NCBI RefSeq assembly: GCF_000380165.1
Contig: NZ_KB904651.1
Span: 70,265 to 134,264 of the forward strand
Source of the DNA: Wenjunlia vitaminophila DSM 41686
GTDB taxonomy: Bacteria; Actinomycetota; Actinomycetes; Streptomycetales; Streptomycetaceae
DNA: 64,000 nucleotides
Direction: 5' to 3'
Position 1 is the stretch's first letter. Each line of letters starts with the position of its first letter. This document shows positions 37,706-46,652 of this stretch, piece by piece. A program made the position numbers and the translations under genes. The notes beneath the pieces are model-generated. The model had not been told where the DNA came from. It saw only the letters and a program-made list of their open reading frames with translations, and did no database searches.

Positions 37706-39553
37706 CTACTCGACGGTGACCGACTTCGCCAGGTTCCGCGGCTGGTCCACCTCGTTGCCCCGGGCGGTGGCCAGCTCGCAGGCGAACACCTGGAGGGGAA
37801 CGGTGGCCACCAGCGGCTGGAGCAGGGTGGGCGTCTGGGGGATGGAGATCAGGTGGTCGGCGTAGGGCAGGACGGTGGTGTCCCCCTCCTCGGCGATCAC
37901 GATGGTGCGGGCGCCGCGGGCCCGGATCTCCTGGATGTTGGACACTATCTTGTCGTGCAGGACCGAGCGGCCCCGCGGCGACGGCACCACGACCACCACC
38001 GGCAGGTCCTCCTCGATCAGCGCGATCGGGCCGTGCTTGAGCTCGCCCGCCGCGAACCCCTCGGCGTGCATGTAGGCGAGCTCCTTGAGCTTGAGCGCGC
38101 CCTCGAGGGCCACCGGGTAGCCCACGTGCCGGCCGAGGAACAGCACGGTGTTCTTGTCCTTCAGGGAGCGGGCGAGCTCCCGCACCGGCTCCATGGTGCC
38201 GAGCACCTGCTCGACCTGGCGGCCGATGTCCGACAGCTCGTGGATCACCGTGTCGATCTCGTCGCCCCACTTGGTGCCGCGCACCTGGCCCAGGTACAGC
38301 GCCACCAGGTAGCAGGCCACCAACTGGGTGAGGAACGCCTTGGTGGAGGCGACCGCGACCTCGGGACCGGCGTGGGTGTAGAGCACCGCGTCGGACTCGC
38401 GGGGGATCGTCGAGCCGTTGGTGTTGCAGATGGCGAGCACCTTGGAGCCCTGCTCGCGGGCGTGCCGCAGGGCCATCAGGGTGTCCATGGTCTCCCCGGA
38501 CTGGGAGATGGCCACCACCAGCGTCCGCGGGTCCAGGATCGGGTCCCGGTAGCGGAACTCGCTGGCCAGCTCCACCTCACAGGGCACCCTGGTCCAGTGC
38601 TCGATGGCGTACTTGGCGATCAGCCCGGAGTGGAACGCGGTGCCGCAGGCCACGATCACTATTTTGTTGATCTCCCGGAGCACCGGCTCGGGGATGCGCA
38701 CCTCGTCGAGGGTGAGCCGGCCGGAGGCGTCGATCCGCCCCAGCAGCGTGTCGGCGACCGCCTTGGGCTGTTCGGCGATCTCCTTGAGCATGAAGTAGTC
38801 GTAGCCGCCCTTCTCGGCGGCCGAGGCGTCCCAGTCCACGTGGTACTCACGGACGTCGGCGGGGTTGCCGTCGAAGTCGGTGACGGTCACCGTGTCCCGG
38901 CGCAGCTCCACGACCTGGTCCTGGCCGAGTTCGACGGCCTCCCGGGTGTACGCGATGAACGCGGCCACGTCCGAGGCGAGGAAGTTCTCACCGTCACCGC
39001 GGCCCACCACCAGCGGCGAGTTGCGGCGGGCGCCCACGACCACGCCCGGCTCGTCGGCGTGCACCGCGACCAGAGTGAAGGCGCCCTTGAGCCGGTGGCA
39101 CACCCGGCGCATCGCGTCGGCGAGGCCGGTGTCGGCGTGGAACTCCTCCGCCAGCAGGTGCGCCACCACCTCGGTGTCGGTCTCCGAGACCAGGGTGTGG
39201 CCCCGTTCGGCCAGCTCGTCGCGGAGCGCCGCGAAGTTCTCGATGATCCCGTTGTGGATGACGCTGACCCGGCCCGCGTTGTCCAGGTGCGGGTGGGCGT
39301 TGGCGTCGTTGGGCACGCCGTGGGTGGCCCACCGGGTGTGTCCCAGGCCCGTTCCCCCGTCCGGCAGCGGCGCCTCGGCCAGTGCCTTCTCCAGGTTGGC
39401 GAGCTTGCCCGCCCGCTTCGCCGAGGCGAGCTGGCCGTCGGCGAGCACGGCCACCCCGGCCGAGTCGTACCCCCGGTACTCGAGTCGCCGGAGACCGGCA
39501 ATGACAATGTCCAGGGCGGACCTGCCGCCCACGTACCCAACGATTCCGCACAT
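37706..39553 (-). CDS. glmS: Glucosamine-fructose-6-phosphate aminotransferase (isomerizing)
   Basis: The 615-residue enzyme makes glucosamine 6-phosphate from fructose 6-phosphate and glutamine, the first step to UDP-GlcNAc. The N-terminal glutaminase begins MCGIVGYVG with nucleophile Cys2, and two SIS domains follow (ISQSGETMDTLMAL; ELKHGPIALIEE). It ends LAKSVTVE as in the family. It works with glmM (43.6 kb) in the same pathway. No glmS ribozyme-like leader is evident. Confidence 0.98.
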   Translation of the reverse strand: MCGIVGYVGGRSALDIVIAGLRRLEYRGYDSAGVAVLADGQLASAKRAGKLANLEKALAEAPLPDGGTGLGHTRWATHGVPNDANAHPHLDNAGRVSVIHNGIIENFAALRDELAERGHTLVSETDTEVVAHLLAEEFHADTGLADAMRRVCHRLKGAFTLVAVHADEPGVVVGARRNSPLVVGRGDGENFLASDVAAFIAYTREAVELGQDQVVELRRDTVTVTDFDGNPADVREYHVDWDASAAEKGGYDYFMLKEIAEQPKAVADTLLGRIDASGRLTLDEVRIPEPVLREINKIVIVACGTAFHSGLIAKYAIEHWTRVPCEVELASEFRYRDPILDPRTLVVAISQSGETMDTLMALRHAREQGSKVLAICNTNGSTIPRESDAVLYTHAGPEVAVASTKAFLTQLVACYLVALYLGQVRGTKWGDEIDTVIHELSDIGRQVEQVLGTMEPVRELARSLKDKNTVLFLGRHVGYPVALEGALKLKELAYMHAEGFAAGELKHGPIALIEEDLPVVVVVPSPRGRSVLHDKIVSNIQEIRARGARTIVIAEEGDTTVLPYADHLISIPQTPTLLQPLVATVPLQVFACELATARGNEVDQPRNLAKSVTVE

Positions 39554-39631
39554 GCGGCCCAGCTTAAGGCGGGGACCGGCCGGCCCCGGACCACGGGGCC
39601 GTCGCCCGCGGGTCCGTGGCGGCCGTACGGG

Positions 39632-40444
39632 TCAGGCGCGGGCCCGGTAGGCACGCATCGCCAGGGGGAAGAAGACCGCCGCGAACCCCGCGGCCCACAC
39701 CAGCGACCACAGCACGGGCGAGGCCACCTCGCCGCCGGTCAGCAGTCCCCGGCAGGCGTCGGACAACTGGGTGGCCGGGTTGATGTCCGACCAGGCCCGC
39801 AGCCCGTCCGGCATGGTCTCCGGGCGGACGAACGCGCTGCTGGTGAACGTGATCGGCATGATCAGGGTGAACACGAGGATCTGGACCTTCTCCGGGTCAC
39901 CGGCCACCATGCCGACCAGCACCGAAAGCCACGACACGGCCAGCGCGAACACGAGGATCAGCAGGGCCGTGCCGAGCACCCCGGCCACCCCCCGGTCGGC
40001 CCGGAAGCCGAGCGCGAAGCCCAGCGTCAGCATCAGCGCCAGCGACCAGAGCTGTTTGCCGAGGTCGGCGAGGATACGGCCGAGCAGGGGAGCGAACCTG
40101 GCGATCGGCAGGCTGCGCAGCCGGTCGAAGACGCCCTTGGTGAGGTCGGTGTTCAGCCCGATCGCCGTGGACATGGTGGCGAACAGCGCGTTCTGCACGA
40201 TGATGCCGGGCAGCGCGTACTGCAGGTACCGCTCGGTCGAGCCCTCCATCTGGCCGCCGAAGACGTAGGTGAACAGCAGGACGAACATCACCGGTTGGAC
40301 GCTCAGGTCCATGAGCTCCATCGGGTTGTGCTTGATCTGCACCAGGTTCCGCCAGGCCATGGTGGCGGTCTGCTGGATCGCGGCCCACGGCCGGGCGTGT
40401 CCGCTCCCGGTCGGCCGCTCGGCGGTCAGGCCCACGGCGGTCAC
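39632..40444 (-). CDS. ABC-2 type permease (DrrB-like)
   Basis: The 270-residue protein begins VTAVGLTAERPTG and has six predicted helices, with the DrrB-family segments YALPGIIVQNALFATM and the FTSSAFVRPETMPDGLRAWSDINPATQLSDA region. The GTG start overlaps the ATPase stop (GTGA). With the upstream ATPase it forms a daunorubicin-resistance-type exporter for a hydrophobic compound. The substrate is unknown and no biosynthetic cluster is in the window. Confidence 0.92.
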   Translation of the reverse strand: MTAVGLTAERPTGSGHARPWAAIQQTATMAWRNLVQIKHNPMELMDLSVQPVMFVLLFTYVFGGQMEGSTERYLQYALPGIIVQNALFATMSTAIGLNTDLTKGVFDRLRSLPIARFAPLLGRILADLGKQLWSLALMLTLGFALGFRADRGVAGVLGTALLILVFALAVSWLSVLVGMVAGDPEKVQILVFTLIMPITFTSSAFVRPETMPDGLRAWSDINPATQLSDACRGLLTGGEVASPVLWSLVWAAGFAAVFFPLAMRAYRARA

Positions 40445-41472
40445 GCGGGGACCTCCGTCCTCGCGGCGTGCGCCCGGGCGCCGGGGTGCCCGGGCCCCGG
40501 CCCCGGTGGTGCGGCGCCAGGACCCGCGTGTGACGGGTCCGCCTCGGCGCGGTGCCCGGTCAGGGCGAGGAACACCTCGTCCAGGCTGGAGCGGCGCAGC
40601 TCGAGCTCGGCCACGGCGACGCCGGCCTCGGCCAGGTGCCGCACCACGGTGGGCAGCAGCCCCGGGTCGCGGACCGGGGCGGTCACCGCCTGGCCGTCCA
40701 GCGCGGTGGCCGGGCCCGCGGCCACCGCCACCAGGGCGTGGACGGTGTCCAGGTCGGCCGGGTCCGCCGGGCGCACCCGCAGCACCTGCCCGCCCACCTG
40801 GTCCTTGAGCTCGTCGGGGGTGCCGCCGGCGATGACCCGGCCGTGGTCGATGACCACGACGTGGTCGGCGAGCTGGTCCGCCTCCTCCAGGTATTGCGTG
40901 GTGAGCAGCACGGTGGTGCCGTCGGAGACCAGGCCCCGCACGATCTCCCAGAGCTCGCCGCGGCTGTGCGGGTCCAGCCCGGTGGTGGGCTCGTCGAGGA
41001 ACAGCACCTCGGGGCGGCCGACCAGGCTCGCCGCCAGGTCCAGCCGCCGCCGCATCCCGCCGGAGAAGGTCTTGGCCGCCCTGCCCGCGGCGTCGGCGAG
41101 CCGGAACCGCTCCAGCAGCTCGGTGGCGCGGTGGCGGGCCGCGGGGCGGGGAACCCCCAGCAGCCGACCGATCATCAGCAGGTTCTCGTACCCGGTGAGC
41201 ATCTCGTCCACCGCGGCGTACTGCCCGGTCAACCCGATCGAGGCGCGGACCAGGCCGGGTCGGCGCAGCACGTCGTGCCCGGCCACCCGGGCCCGTCCCC
41301 CGTCCGGGCGGAGCAGGGTGCACAGGACGCGCACCGTGGTGGTCTTCCCGGCGCCGTTGGGGCCCAGCACCCCCAGCACGGTGCCGGTGCGCGCCGCGAG
41401 GTCCACCCCGGCCAGCGCCTGGGTCTGTTTGAAGCGTTTGGTCAGGCCTTCGGCCTCGATCGCGTAGGTCAT
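40441..41472 (-). CDS. ABC transporter ATP-binding protein (DrrA-like)
   Basis: The 343-residue ATPase has Walker A GPNGAGKTTTVR (about 37-48), signature FSGGMRRRLDLA, Walker B VLFLDEPTTGLD, and the H-loop TTQYLEEADQLAD. The C-terminal DUF4162-type domain is as in DrrA, with an added Pro/Gly/His tail. The ATG at 41472 (MTYAIEAEGLTKRF) follows GAAGGG; the GTG or ATG 12 codons earlier is less conserved. It is coupled to the permease. Confidence 0.93.
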   Translation of the reverse strand: MTYAIEAEGLTKRFKQTQALAGVDLAARTGTVLGVLGPNGAGKTTTVRVLCTLLRPDGGRARVAGHDVLRRPGLVRASIGLTGQYAAVDEMLTGYENLLMIGRLLGVPRPAARHRATELLERFRLADAAGRAAKTFSGGMRRRLDLAASLVGRPEVLFLDEPTTGLDPHSRGELWEIVRGLVSDGTTVLLTTQYLEEADQLADHVVVIDHGRVIAGGTPDELKDQVGGQVLRVRPADPADLDTVHALVAVAAGPATALDGQAVTAPVRDPGLLPTVVRHLAEAGVAVAELELRRSSLDEVFLALTGHRAEADPSHAGPGAAPPGPGPGHPGARAHAARTEVPA

Positions 41473-41670
41473 GGGAAGCCCTTCGTGCGCTGTGCTCGTG
41501 GGTTCCACGCTGGACCGCCGCGCTGACAGAACGGGTGCAGGACGCTGACAGCGCTCCCGGGGCGGGCCGTACGGCTGTCAGGGCACCGTCAGCGGCCCCG
41601 GACGAGCGGCCAACCGGGCGGCGCACAACCCCCGCGCATCGGGGGCGCACCGGTGTGGTGACATGGGTGC

Positions 41671-42627
41671 GTGGTCTCCCCCAGTCCCTATGTGGACCTC
41701 TCCCGCGCCGAGTGGAGCGCCCTGCGGGACGTCACCCCGCTGCCGCTCACCGCCGACGAGGTCGAACAGCTCCGCGGCCTCGGTGACGTGGTGGACCTCA
41801 CCGAGGTCATCGAGGTGTACCTGCCGCTGTCACGGCTGCTCAACCTCCACGTCGCCGCCACCCACGGGCTGCGCGGAGCGATCAACACGTTCCTCGCGGG
41901 CGCCGAGACCCACCGGCCCCCGCAGTCCGGCACCCCGTTCGTCATCGGGGTGGCCGGCAGCGTCGCGGTGGGCAAGTCCACCGCCGCCCGGCTGCTGCGG
42001 GCCCTGCTCGCCCGCTGGCCCGAACACCCCCGGGTGGAGCTGGTCACCACGGACGGCTTCCTGCTGCCCCGGGCGGAACTGGAACGGCGCGGGCTGATGT
42101 CCCGCAAGGGCTTCCCCGAGTCCTACGACCGGCGGGCACTGACCCGGTTCGTCGCGGCGGTGAAGGCCGGGCAGGAGGAGGTCGGCGCGCCCGTCTACTC
42201 CCACCTCACCTACGACATCGTCCCCGGCGCGGTACAGACCGTGCGCCGCCCGGACATCCTCATCGTCGAGGGCCTCAACGTGCTCCAGCCGGCCCTGCCC
42301 GGCAGCGACGGCCTGATGCGGGTGGCCCTCGCCGACTACTTCGACTTCAGCGTGTACGTGGACGCCCGCACCGAGGACGTCGAACGCTGGTACCTCAGCC
42401 GGTTCCGGCAACTGCGGCAGACCGCGTTCCAGAACCCCTCCTCGTACTTCCACCGCTACACCAAGGTCAGCGAGGAGGAGGCGCTGGAGTACGGCGCCAT
42501 GATCTGGCGCACCGTCAACCGACCGAACCTCGAGCGCAACATCCTGCCCACCCGCGGCCGGGCCACCCTGGTGCTGCGCAAGGGCAGCGACCACACCGTC
42601 CAACGGCTGAGCCTGCGCAAGCTCTGA
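41671..42627 (+). CDS. coaA: Pantothenate kinase type I
   Basis: The 318-residue kinase phosphorylates pantothenate, the first step to coenzyme A. The P-loop is [12 protein letters not shown] (92-103), followed by [19 protein letters not shown], and the [12 protein letters not shown] lid segment. These are all CoaA signatures. A GTG at 41671 is the likely start. It is divergent from the DrrAB-type transporter and runs towards the DUF389 gene, 18 bp downstream. Confidence 0.97.
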   Translation: MVSPSPYVDLSRAEWSALRDVTPLPLTADEVEQLRGLGDVVDLTEVIEVYLPLSRLLNLHVAATHGLRGAINTFLAGAETHRPPQSGTPFVIGVAGSVAVGKSTAARLLRALLARWPEHPRVELVTTDGFLLPRAELERRGLMSRKGFPESYDRRALTRFVAAVKAGQEEVGAPVYSHLTYDIVPGAVQTVRRPDILIVEGLNVLQPALPGSDGLMRVALADYFDFSVYVDARTEDVERWYLSRFRQLRQTAFQNPSSYFHRYTKVSEEEALEYGAMIWRTVNRPNLERNILPTRGRATLVLRKGSDHTVQRLSLRKL

Positions 42628-42645
42628 CCCGCCTATTCTCGGCTC

Positions 42646-43584
42646 GTGCTCCATCTACGACTGATCGTCCCCACCGACCGCACCGAGAAGATCGTCGCCA
42701 TGCTGGACCGGGCGGTCGGCACCACCCACCTGACGGTGCTGCCCGGAGCCGCCCGGCGCCCACCCGGCGACGTGGTCACCTGCGACGTCGCCAGGGAGGC
42801 CGCCCACGAGGTGCTGACCGCCCTGCGCGAACGCGGCCTCGGCGACGAGGGCGCGATCACCATGGAGGACCTCGACCTGACCCTGTCCCGGTACGCGGAA
42901 CAGGCGGACCGGGAAGCCCCCGGCGAACCGGCCGACGCCGTGGTGTGGGAGTCCATGACCGAGGCCACCAGCGAGGAGTCCACCCTCTCCGGCACCTTCC
43001 TGGCGTTCCTCACCGTCGCGGTGATGCTCGCCGCCTGCGGCGTGGTGGTGGACAGCTCCATCCTGGTGGTCGGCGCCATGGTCGTGGGACCCGAGTTCGG
43101 CCCGCTGGCGGGGGTGTCCGTCGCCCTGGTGCAGTGGCGGTTGCGGCTCGCGTTGCGCTCGGTGCTGGCGCTGCTCGTGGGGTTCCCCGTGGCGATGCTC
43201 ACGACGTTCGCGTTCAGCAGGCTGATGAACGGCATCGACCTGTTCCACCGGTCACAGTTCGAGGGACCGCGCCCGGTCACCTCGTTCATCTTCTCCCCCG
43301 ACCCGCTGTCGTTCGTGGTGGCGCTGCTCGCCGGGATCGCCGGCGTGCTCTCCCTGACCTCGCAGAAGTCCGGGGCGCTGGTCGGGGTGGCGATCTCCGT
43401 CACCACCGTCCCGGCCGCCGCCAACACCGCGGTGGCGCTCTCCTACGACGACCGGGACCAGGCGTTCGGCTCGGCCGAGCAGCTCGGGGTGAACCTGTCC
43501 GGCATCCTGCTCGCCGGCACGCTCACCCTGCTGGTCCAGAAGGGGTACTGGCGGTGGAGGCTGCGGCGCACCCCCGGGCTGTGA
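42646..43584 (+). CDS. DUF389 membrane protein
   Basis: The 312-residue protein has a soluble N-terminal domain (1-115) and six to seven hydrophobic helices. Among them are GTFLAFLTVAVMLAACGVVVDS and SILVVGAMVVGPEFGPLAGVSVAL, typical of DUF389. These proteins are of unknown function, with hints of ion or small-molecule transport. The GTG at 42646 comes 18 bases after coaA, so the two are probably co-transcribed. Confidence 0.87.
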   Translation: MLHLRLIVPTDRTEKIVAMLDRAVGTTHLTVLPGAARRPPGDVVTCDVAREAAHEVLTALRERGLGDEGAITMEDLDLTLSRYAEQADREAPGEPADAVVWESMTEATSEESTLSGTFLAFLTVAVMLAACGVVVDSSILVVGAMVVGPEFGPLAGVSVALVQWRLRLALRSVLALLVGFPVAMLTTFAFSRLMNGIDLFHRSQFEGPRPVTSFIFSPDPLSFVVALLAGIAGVLSLTSQKSGALVGVAISVTTVPAAANTAVALSYDDRDQAFGSAEQLGVNLSGILLAGTLTLLVQKGYWRWRLRRTPGL

Positions 43585-43617
43585 GCCGGCGGGGGCACGC
43601 CGGGCGGGTGCCGCGGG

Positions 43618-44985
43618 TCAGTTCCCCAACGTCCGCTTCACCACGTCGGCGAGTCCCGCCGCGACCCTCTGCGCCTGGTCGCTGTCCGCCGCCTCCACCA
43701 TCACCCGGACCAGCGGCTCGGTCCCGGAAGGACGCAGCAGGACCCGACCGGTCTCACCCAACGCCCGCTCGGCCTCGGTCACCGCGGAGGCCAGCTCCGA
43801 GGAGCTCGACACCCGGCCGCGGTCCACGTTGGGAACGTTGATCAGCACCTGCGGCAGCCGCTGCATCACCGCGGCCAGCTCCGCCAGCGGACGCCCCGCG
43901 GCGGCCACCCTCGCCGCGAGCAGCAGACCGGTCAGCGTCCCGTCGCCGGTCGTGGCGTGGTCCAGCAGGATCACGTGACCCGACTGTTCCCCGCCGAGCG
44001 CGTAGTCGCCGGCCTTCATCGCCTCCAGCACGTAGCGGTCACCGACCGCCGTCTGCACCAGCTCGATGCCCTCCCGTTCCAGCGCCAGCTTGAACCCGAG
44101 GTTGGACATCACCGTGGCCACCACCGTGTCGCGCCGCAGCACGCCCTGCTCCCGCAGCGCCAGCGCCAGGATCGCCAGGATCTGGTCGCCGTCCACGACC
44201 TCGCCGTCCGCGTCCACCGCCAGGCAGCGGTCCGCGTCGCCGTCGTGCGCCACACCGAGGTCGGCACCGTGCTCGACCACCGCGGCGCGCAGCTCGTCCA
44301 GGTGGGTGGAGCCGTAGCCGTCGTTGATGTTGAGGCCGTCCGGGTCCCCACCGATGGTCACCACCTCGGCCCCGGCCCGGGCGAACGCCTCCGGGGAGAC
44401 CCTCGCCGCCGCGCCGTGGGCACCGTCCACGACGACCTTCAGGCCGTCGAGCCGGTTCGGCAGGGCCCCGACCAGGTGCGTCACGTACTGGTCGAAGCCC
44501 TCGGTGTAGTCACGGACCCGGCCCACCGCGGCGCCGGTCGGCCGGTCCCAGTCGGCGTCGCCCGCCCCGCCGTAGCGGTCGTAGTGCGCCTCGATCGCGT
44601 CCTCCATCTCGTCGGCCAGCTTGTGGCCGCCGCGGGCGAGGAACTTGATCCCGTTGTCCGGCATCGGGTTGTGGCTGGCCGAGAGCATCACGCCCAGGTC
44701 CACCCCGAGCGCCGCGGTGAGGTGGGCCACCGCGGGGGTCGGCAGCACCCCCACCCGCAGCACGTCCACCCCGGCGCTGGCCAGCCCGGCGACGACCGCC
44801 GCCTCGAGGAACTCCCCGGACGCCCGCGGGTCGCGCCCCACCACCGCCACCGGCCGATGTCCCTCGAACGCACCCGCGTCCGCCAGCACATGCGCCGCGG
44901 CGACCGAGAGCCCCAGTGCCAGTTCGGCCGTCAGGTCCTGGTTGGCGAGACCGCGCACACCGTCGGTTCCGAAGAGTCGTCCCAT
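43618..44985 (-). CDS. glmM: Phosphoglucosamine mutase
   Basis: The 455-residue enzyme converts GlcN-6-P (from GlmS) to GlcN-1-P. It begins [12 protein letters not shown] and has the phosphoserine motif [12 protein letters not shown] (Ser104) and the metal loop [11 protein letters not shown], plus [16 protein letters not shown] for the phosphate. The ATG at 44985 is followed by the canonical N-terminus. The frame continues upstream to 45354 without conservation. It is downstream of rplM-rpsI but a terminator lies between. Confidence 0.97.
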   Translation of the reverse strand: MGRLFGTDGVRGLANQDLTAELALGLSVAAAHVLADAGAFEGHRPVAVVGRDPRASGEFLEAAVVAGLASAGVDVLRVGVLPTPAVAHLTAALGVDLGVMLSASHNPMPDNGIKFLARGGHKLADEMEDAIEAHYDRYGGAGDADWDRPTGAAVGRVRDYTEGFDQYVTHLVGALPNRLDGLKVVVDGAHGAAARVSPEAFARAGAEVVTIGGDPDGLNINDGYGSTHLDELRAAVVEHGADLGVAHDGDADRCLAVDADGEVVDGDQILAILALALREQGVLRRDTVVATVMSNLGFKLALEREGIELVQTAVGDRYVLEAMKAGDYALGGEQSGHVILLDHATTGDGTLTGLLLAARVAAAGRPLAELAAVMQRLPQVLINVPNVDRGRVSSSSELASAVTEAERALGETGRVLLRPSGTEPLVRVMVEAADSDQAQRVAAGLADVVKRTLGN

Positions 44986-45371
44986 GTGTTCGTTCCTCCG
45001 AGGTCCAAGTGGTGAGGTCGTCCCCCGGCGGCACCGCGGGGGCCGGGGCGTGTCATCGAGGGGGCAGTCCTGGCCGCACCCCTCGACGGGCCCTGCGGCC
45101 CGGGGGGCACCCGTCGAGGGCGCCGCCCCACGGGTGCACGGCGTCGGTAACGACCGTACCCACCGACCCGGCGAAGGCCAGGACCACGACCCGCCCGGGG
45201 AACAGCGGCGCCCCGGAGGCACCACGTGCCTCCGGGGCGTGAAACCCTGCGCGGCCGGCTCCGACACCCTGCCGGCCACCCGCCCGCCGAACGGGCCAAC
45301 ACCGCGACGCCCGGCACCGGGGACGAACCCCGCCGCACCGAACGCCGCGGCCACCCGCCGCGGGCTCCGGG
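44986..45371. other. Intergenic region between rpsI and glmM
   Basis: This 386-bp gap holds the rpsI hairpin at 45209-45239 and probably the glmM promoter, for which I see no clear -35/-10. There is no coding potential beyond shadow frames. Confidence 0.6.
45209..45239 (-). terminator. Terminator of rplM-rpsI
   Basis: A perfect 14-bp stem (CGCCCCGGAGGCAC with GTGCCTCCGGGGCG) has a 3-nt loop and lies 133 bases beyond the rpsI stop. It would insulate glmM from ribosomal-protein transcription. Confidence 0.8.
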
Positions 45372-45860
45372 TCAGCGCTTGCTGTACTGGGGAGCCTTAC
45401 GGGCCTTCTTCAGACCCGCCTTCTTCCGCTCCACGGTGCGGGCGTCCCGCGTCAGGAACCCGGCCTTCTTCAGCGGGCCGCGGTTGTTGTCGGTGTCCGC
45501 CTCGTTCAGCGCGCGGGCCACCCCGAGGCGCAGCGCGTACGCCTGGCCGGAGATGCCGCCACCGCTGATCCGGACGAAGACGTCGTACTTGCCGTCCAGC
45601 TCGAGGATCTTGAACGGCTCGTTGACGGCCTGCTGGTGCACCTTGTTGGGGAAGTACTCCTCCAGGGTGCGGCCGTTGATCTTCCACTGCCCGGTACCGG
45701 GGACGATGCGCACCCGGGCGATGGCCTCCTTGCGGCGGCCCGTCCCGGCACCCGGGATGGCCTCGCCGAAGCGGCCGGCCAGCGACTCGGACGTGTAGTT
45801 CTCCTGGACCTCGATGGTCTCCTCGACCTCGAGGGGGGTCTCAGCGGTGGTCTCGGCCAC
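45372..45860 (-). CDS. rpsI: 30S ribosomal protein S9
   Basis: The 162-residue protein has an actinobacterial acidic N-terminal extension (about 1-38), followed by the S9 core [17 protein letters not shown] and the ending [12 protein letters not shown], whose C-terminal Lys-Arg reaches the P-site tRNA. GTG start at 45860. It lies 39 bases after rplM in the same operon. Confidence 0.98.
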   Translation of the reverse strand: MAETTAETPLEVEETIEVQENYTSESLAGRFGEAIPGAGTGRRKEAIARVRIVPGTGQWKINGRTLEEYFPNKVHQQAVNEPFKILELDGKYDVFVRISGGGISGQAYALRLGVARALNEADTDNNRGPLKKAGFLTRDARTVERKKAGLKKARKAPQYSKR

Positions 45861-45899
45861 GATGCTCCTCGTTGTTTCTTTCGCTTCTGGGTGGCCGGA

Positions 45900-46343
45900 C
45901 TACTGCGCGACCTGGGTGATCTCGAACGGCACGGGCTGCTGGGCGGTGTGCGGGTGCTCGGCACCCGCGTACACCTTGAGCTTCGACAGCATCTGCCGGC
46001 CCAGGGTGTTCTTCGGGAGCATGCCCTTGACGGCCTTCTCCACGGCCCGCTCCGGGTACTTCGTCAGCAGCTCGTCGTAACGGACGGAGCGCAGACCGCC
46101 GGGGTAGCCGGAGTGGCGGTACGCCAGCTTCTGGGTCCGCTTGTTACCGGAGAGGTGCACCTTGTCGGCGTTGATGATGATGACGAAGTCGCCGGTGTCG
46201 ACGTGTGGCGCGTACACCGGCTTGTGCTTGCCCCGGAGCAGGGTTGCGGCCTGTGAGGCCAGCCGGCCGAGCACGACGTCGGTCGCGTCGATGACGTGCC
46301 ACTGACGCTGGACATCGCCGGGCTTAGGGCTGTACGTGCGCAC
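45900..46343 (-). CDS. rplM: 50S ribosomal protein L13
   Basis: The 147-residue L13 has the core [21 protein letters not shown] and the ending [15 protein letters not shown] 46343 ([20 protein letters not shown]) gives the usual actinobacterial length, so the ATG at 46403 is not used. It is transcribed from the promoter at 46512-46541. Confidence 0.98.
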   Translation of the reverse strand: MRTYSPKPGDVQRQWHVIDATDVVLGRLASQAATLLRGKHKPVYAPHVDTGDFVIIINADKVHLSGNKRTQKLAYRHSGYPGGLRSVRYDELLTKYPERAVEKAVKGMLPKNTLGRQMLSKLKVYAGAEHPHTAQQPVPFEITQVAQ

Positions 46344-46652
46344 GGTCGTAGCCTTCGCTTCTTCAGTGAGTGGGTCCTGACAGGACCGCCCGAACTCGAA
46401 CACCGGCCAAAAGGACGTTGCCGCCGGTCAGTGCACGGGTGGTCCGGCGTACCGACTTCTTCACCGACTTCTCCGCAGGCGAGTCAAGCCAATACGCACA
46501 ACGAACTGGCAGAATACCGGTCTGTGGCAGCCAGGGTCAAAACGTGCCGTGGCCCCGGCCAGTGCACGGCATTCTACGTCGCCCGCCGCACCGATCCGAA
46601 ACCCCGAGGCCAAGCCCCCACGGACCCCCTCCTGGCGGCCGACACCGACCCC
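46344..46652. other. Leader of rplM and gap to the ABC-F gene
   Basis: This 309-bp region contains the rplM promoter and a leader of about 160 bases before the rplM GTG. I see no clear riboswitch or hairpin in the leader. No ORF is convincing. Confidence 0.6.
46512..46541 (-). promoter_or_regulatory. Promoter of rplM-rpsI (TTGACC / TATTCT)
   Basis: On the minus strand TTGACC (46541-46536) and TATTCT (46517-46512) are spaced 18 bases, matching the housekeeping sigma (HrdB) consensus. Transcription would start around 46505 with a leader of about 160 bases before rplM. Confidence 0.75.

Noticed and set aside
36614-41467. 1617-residue open frame on the plus strand
   Set aside because: It runs antisense through nnr, acpS, glmS and the ABC transporter, all of which have clear family motifs on the minus strand. 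It is a shadow produced by high GC.
40441-41508. DrrAB transporter as part of an antibiotic cluster
   Set aside because: No biosynthetic gene lies nearby; neighbours are glmS and coaA.
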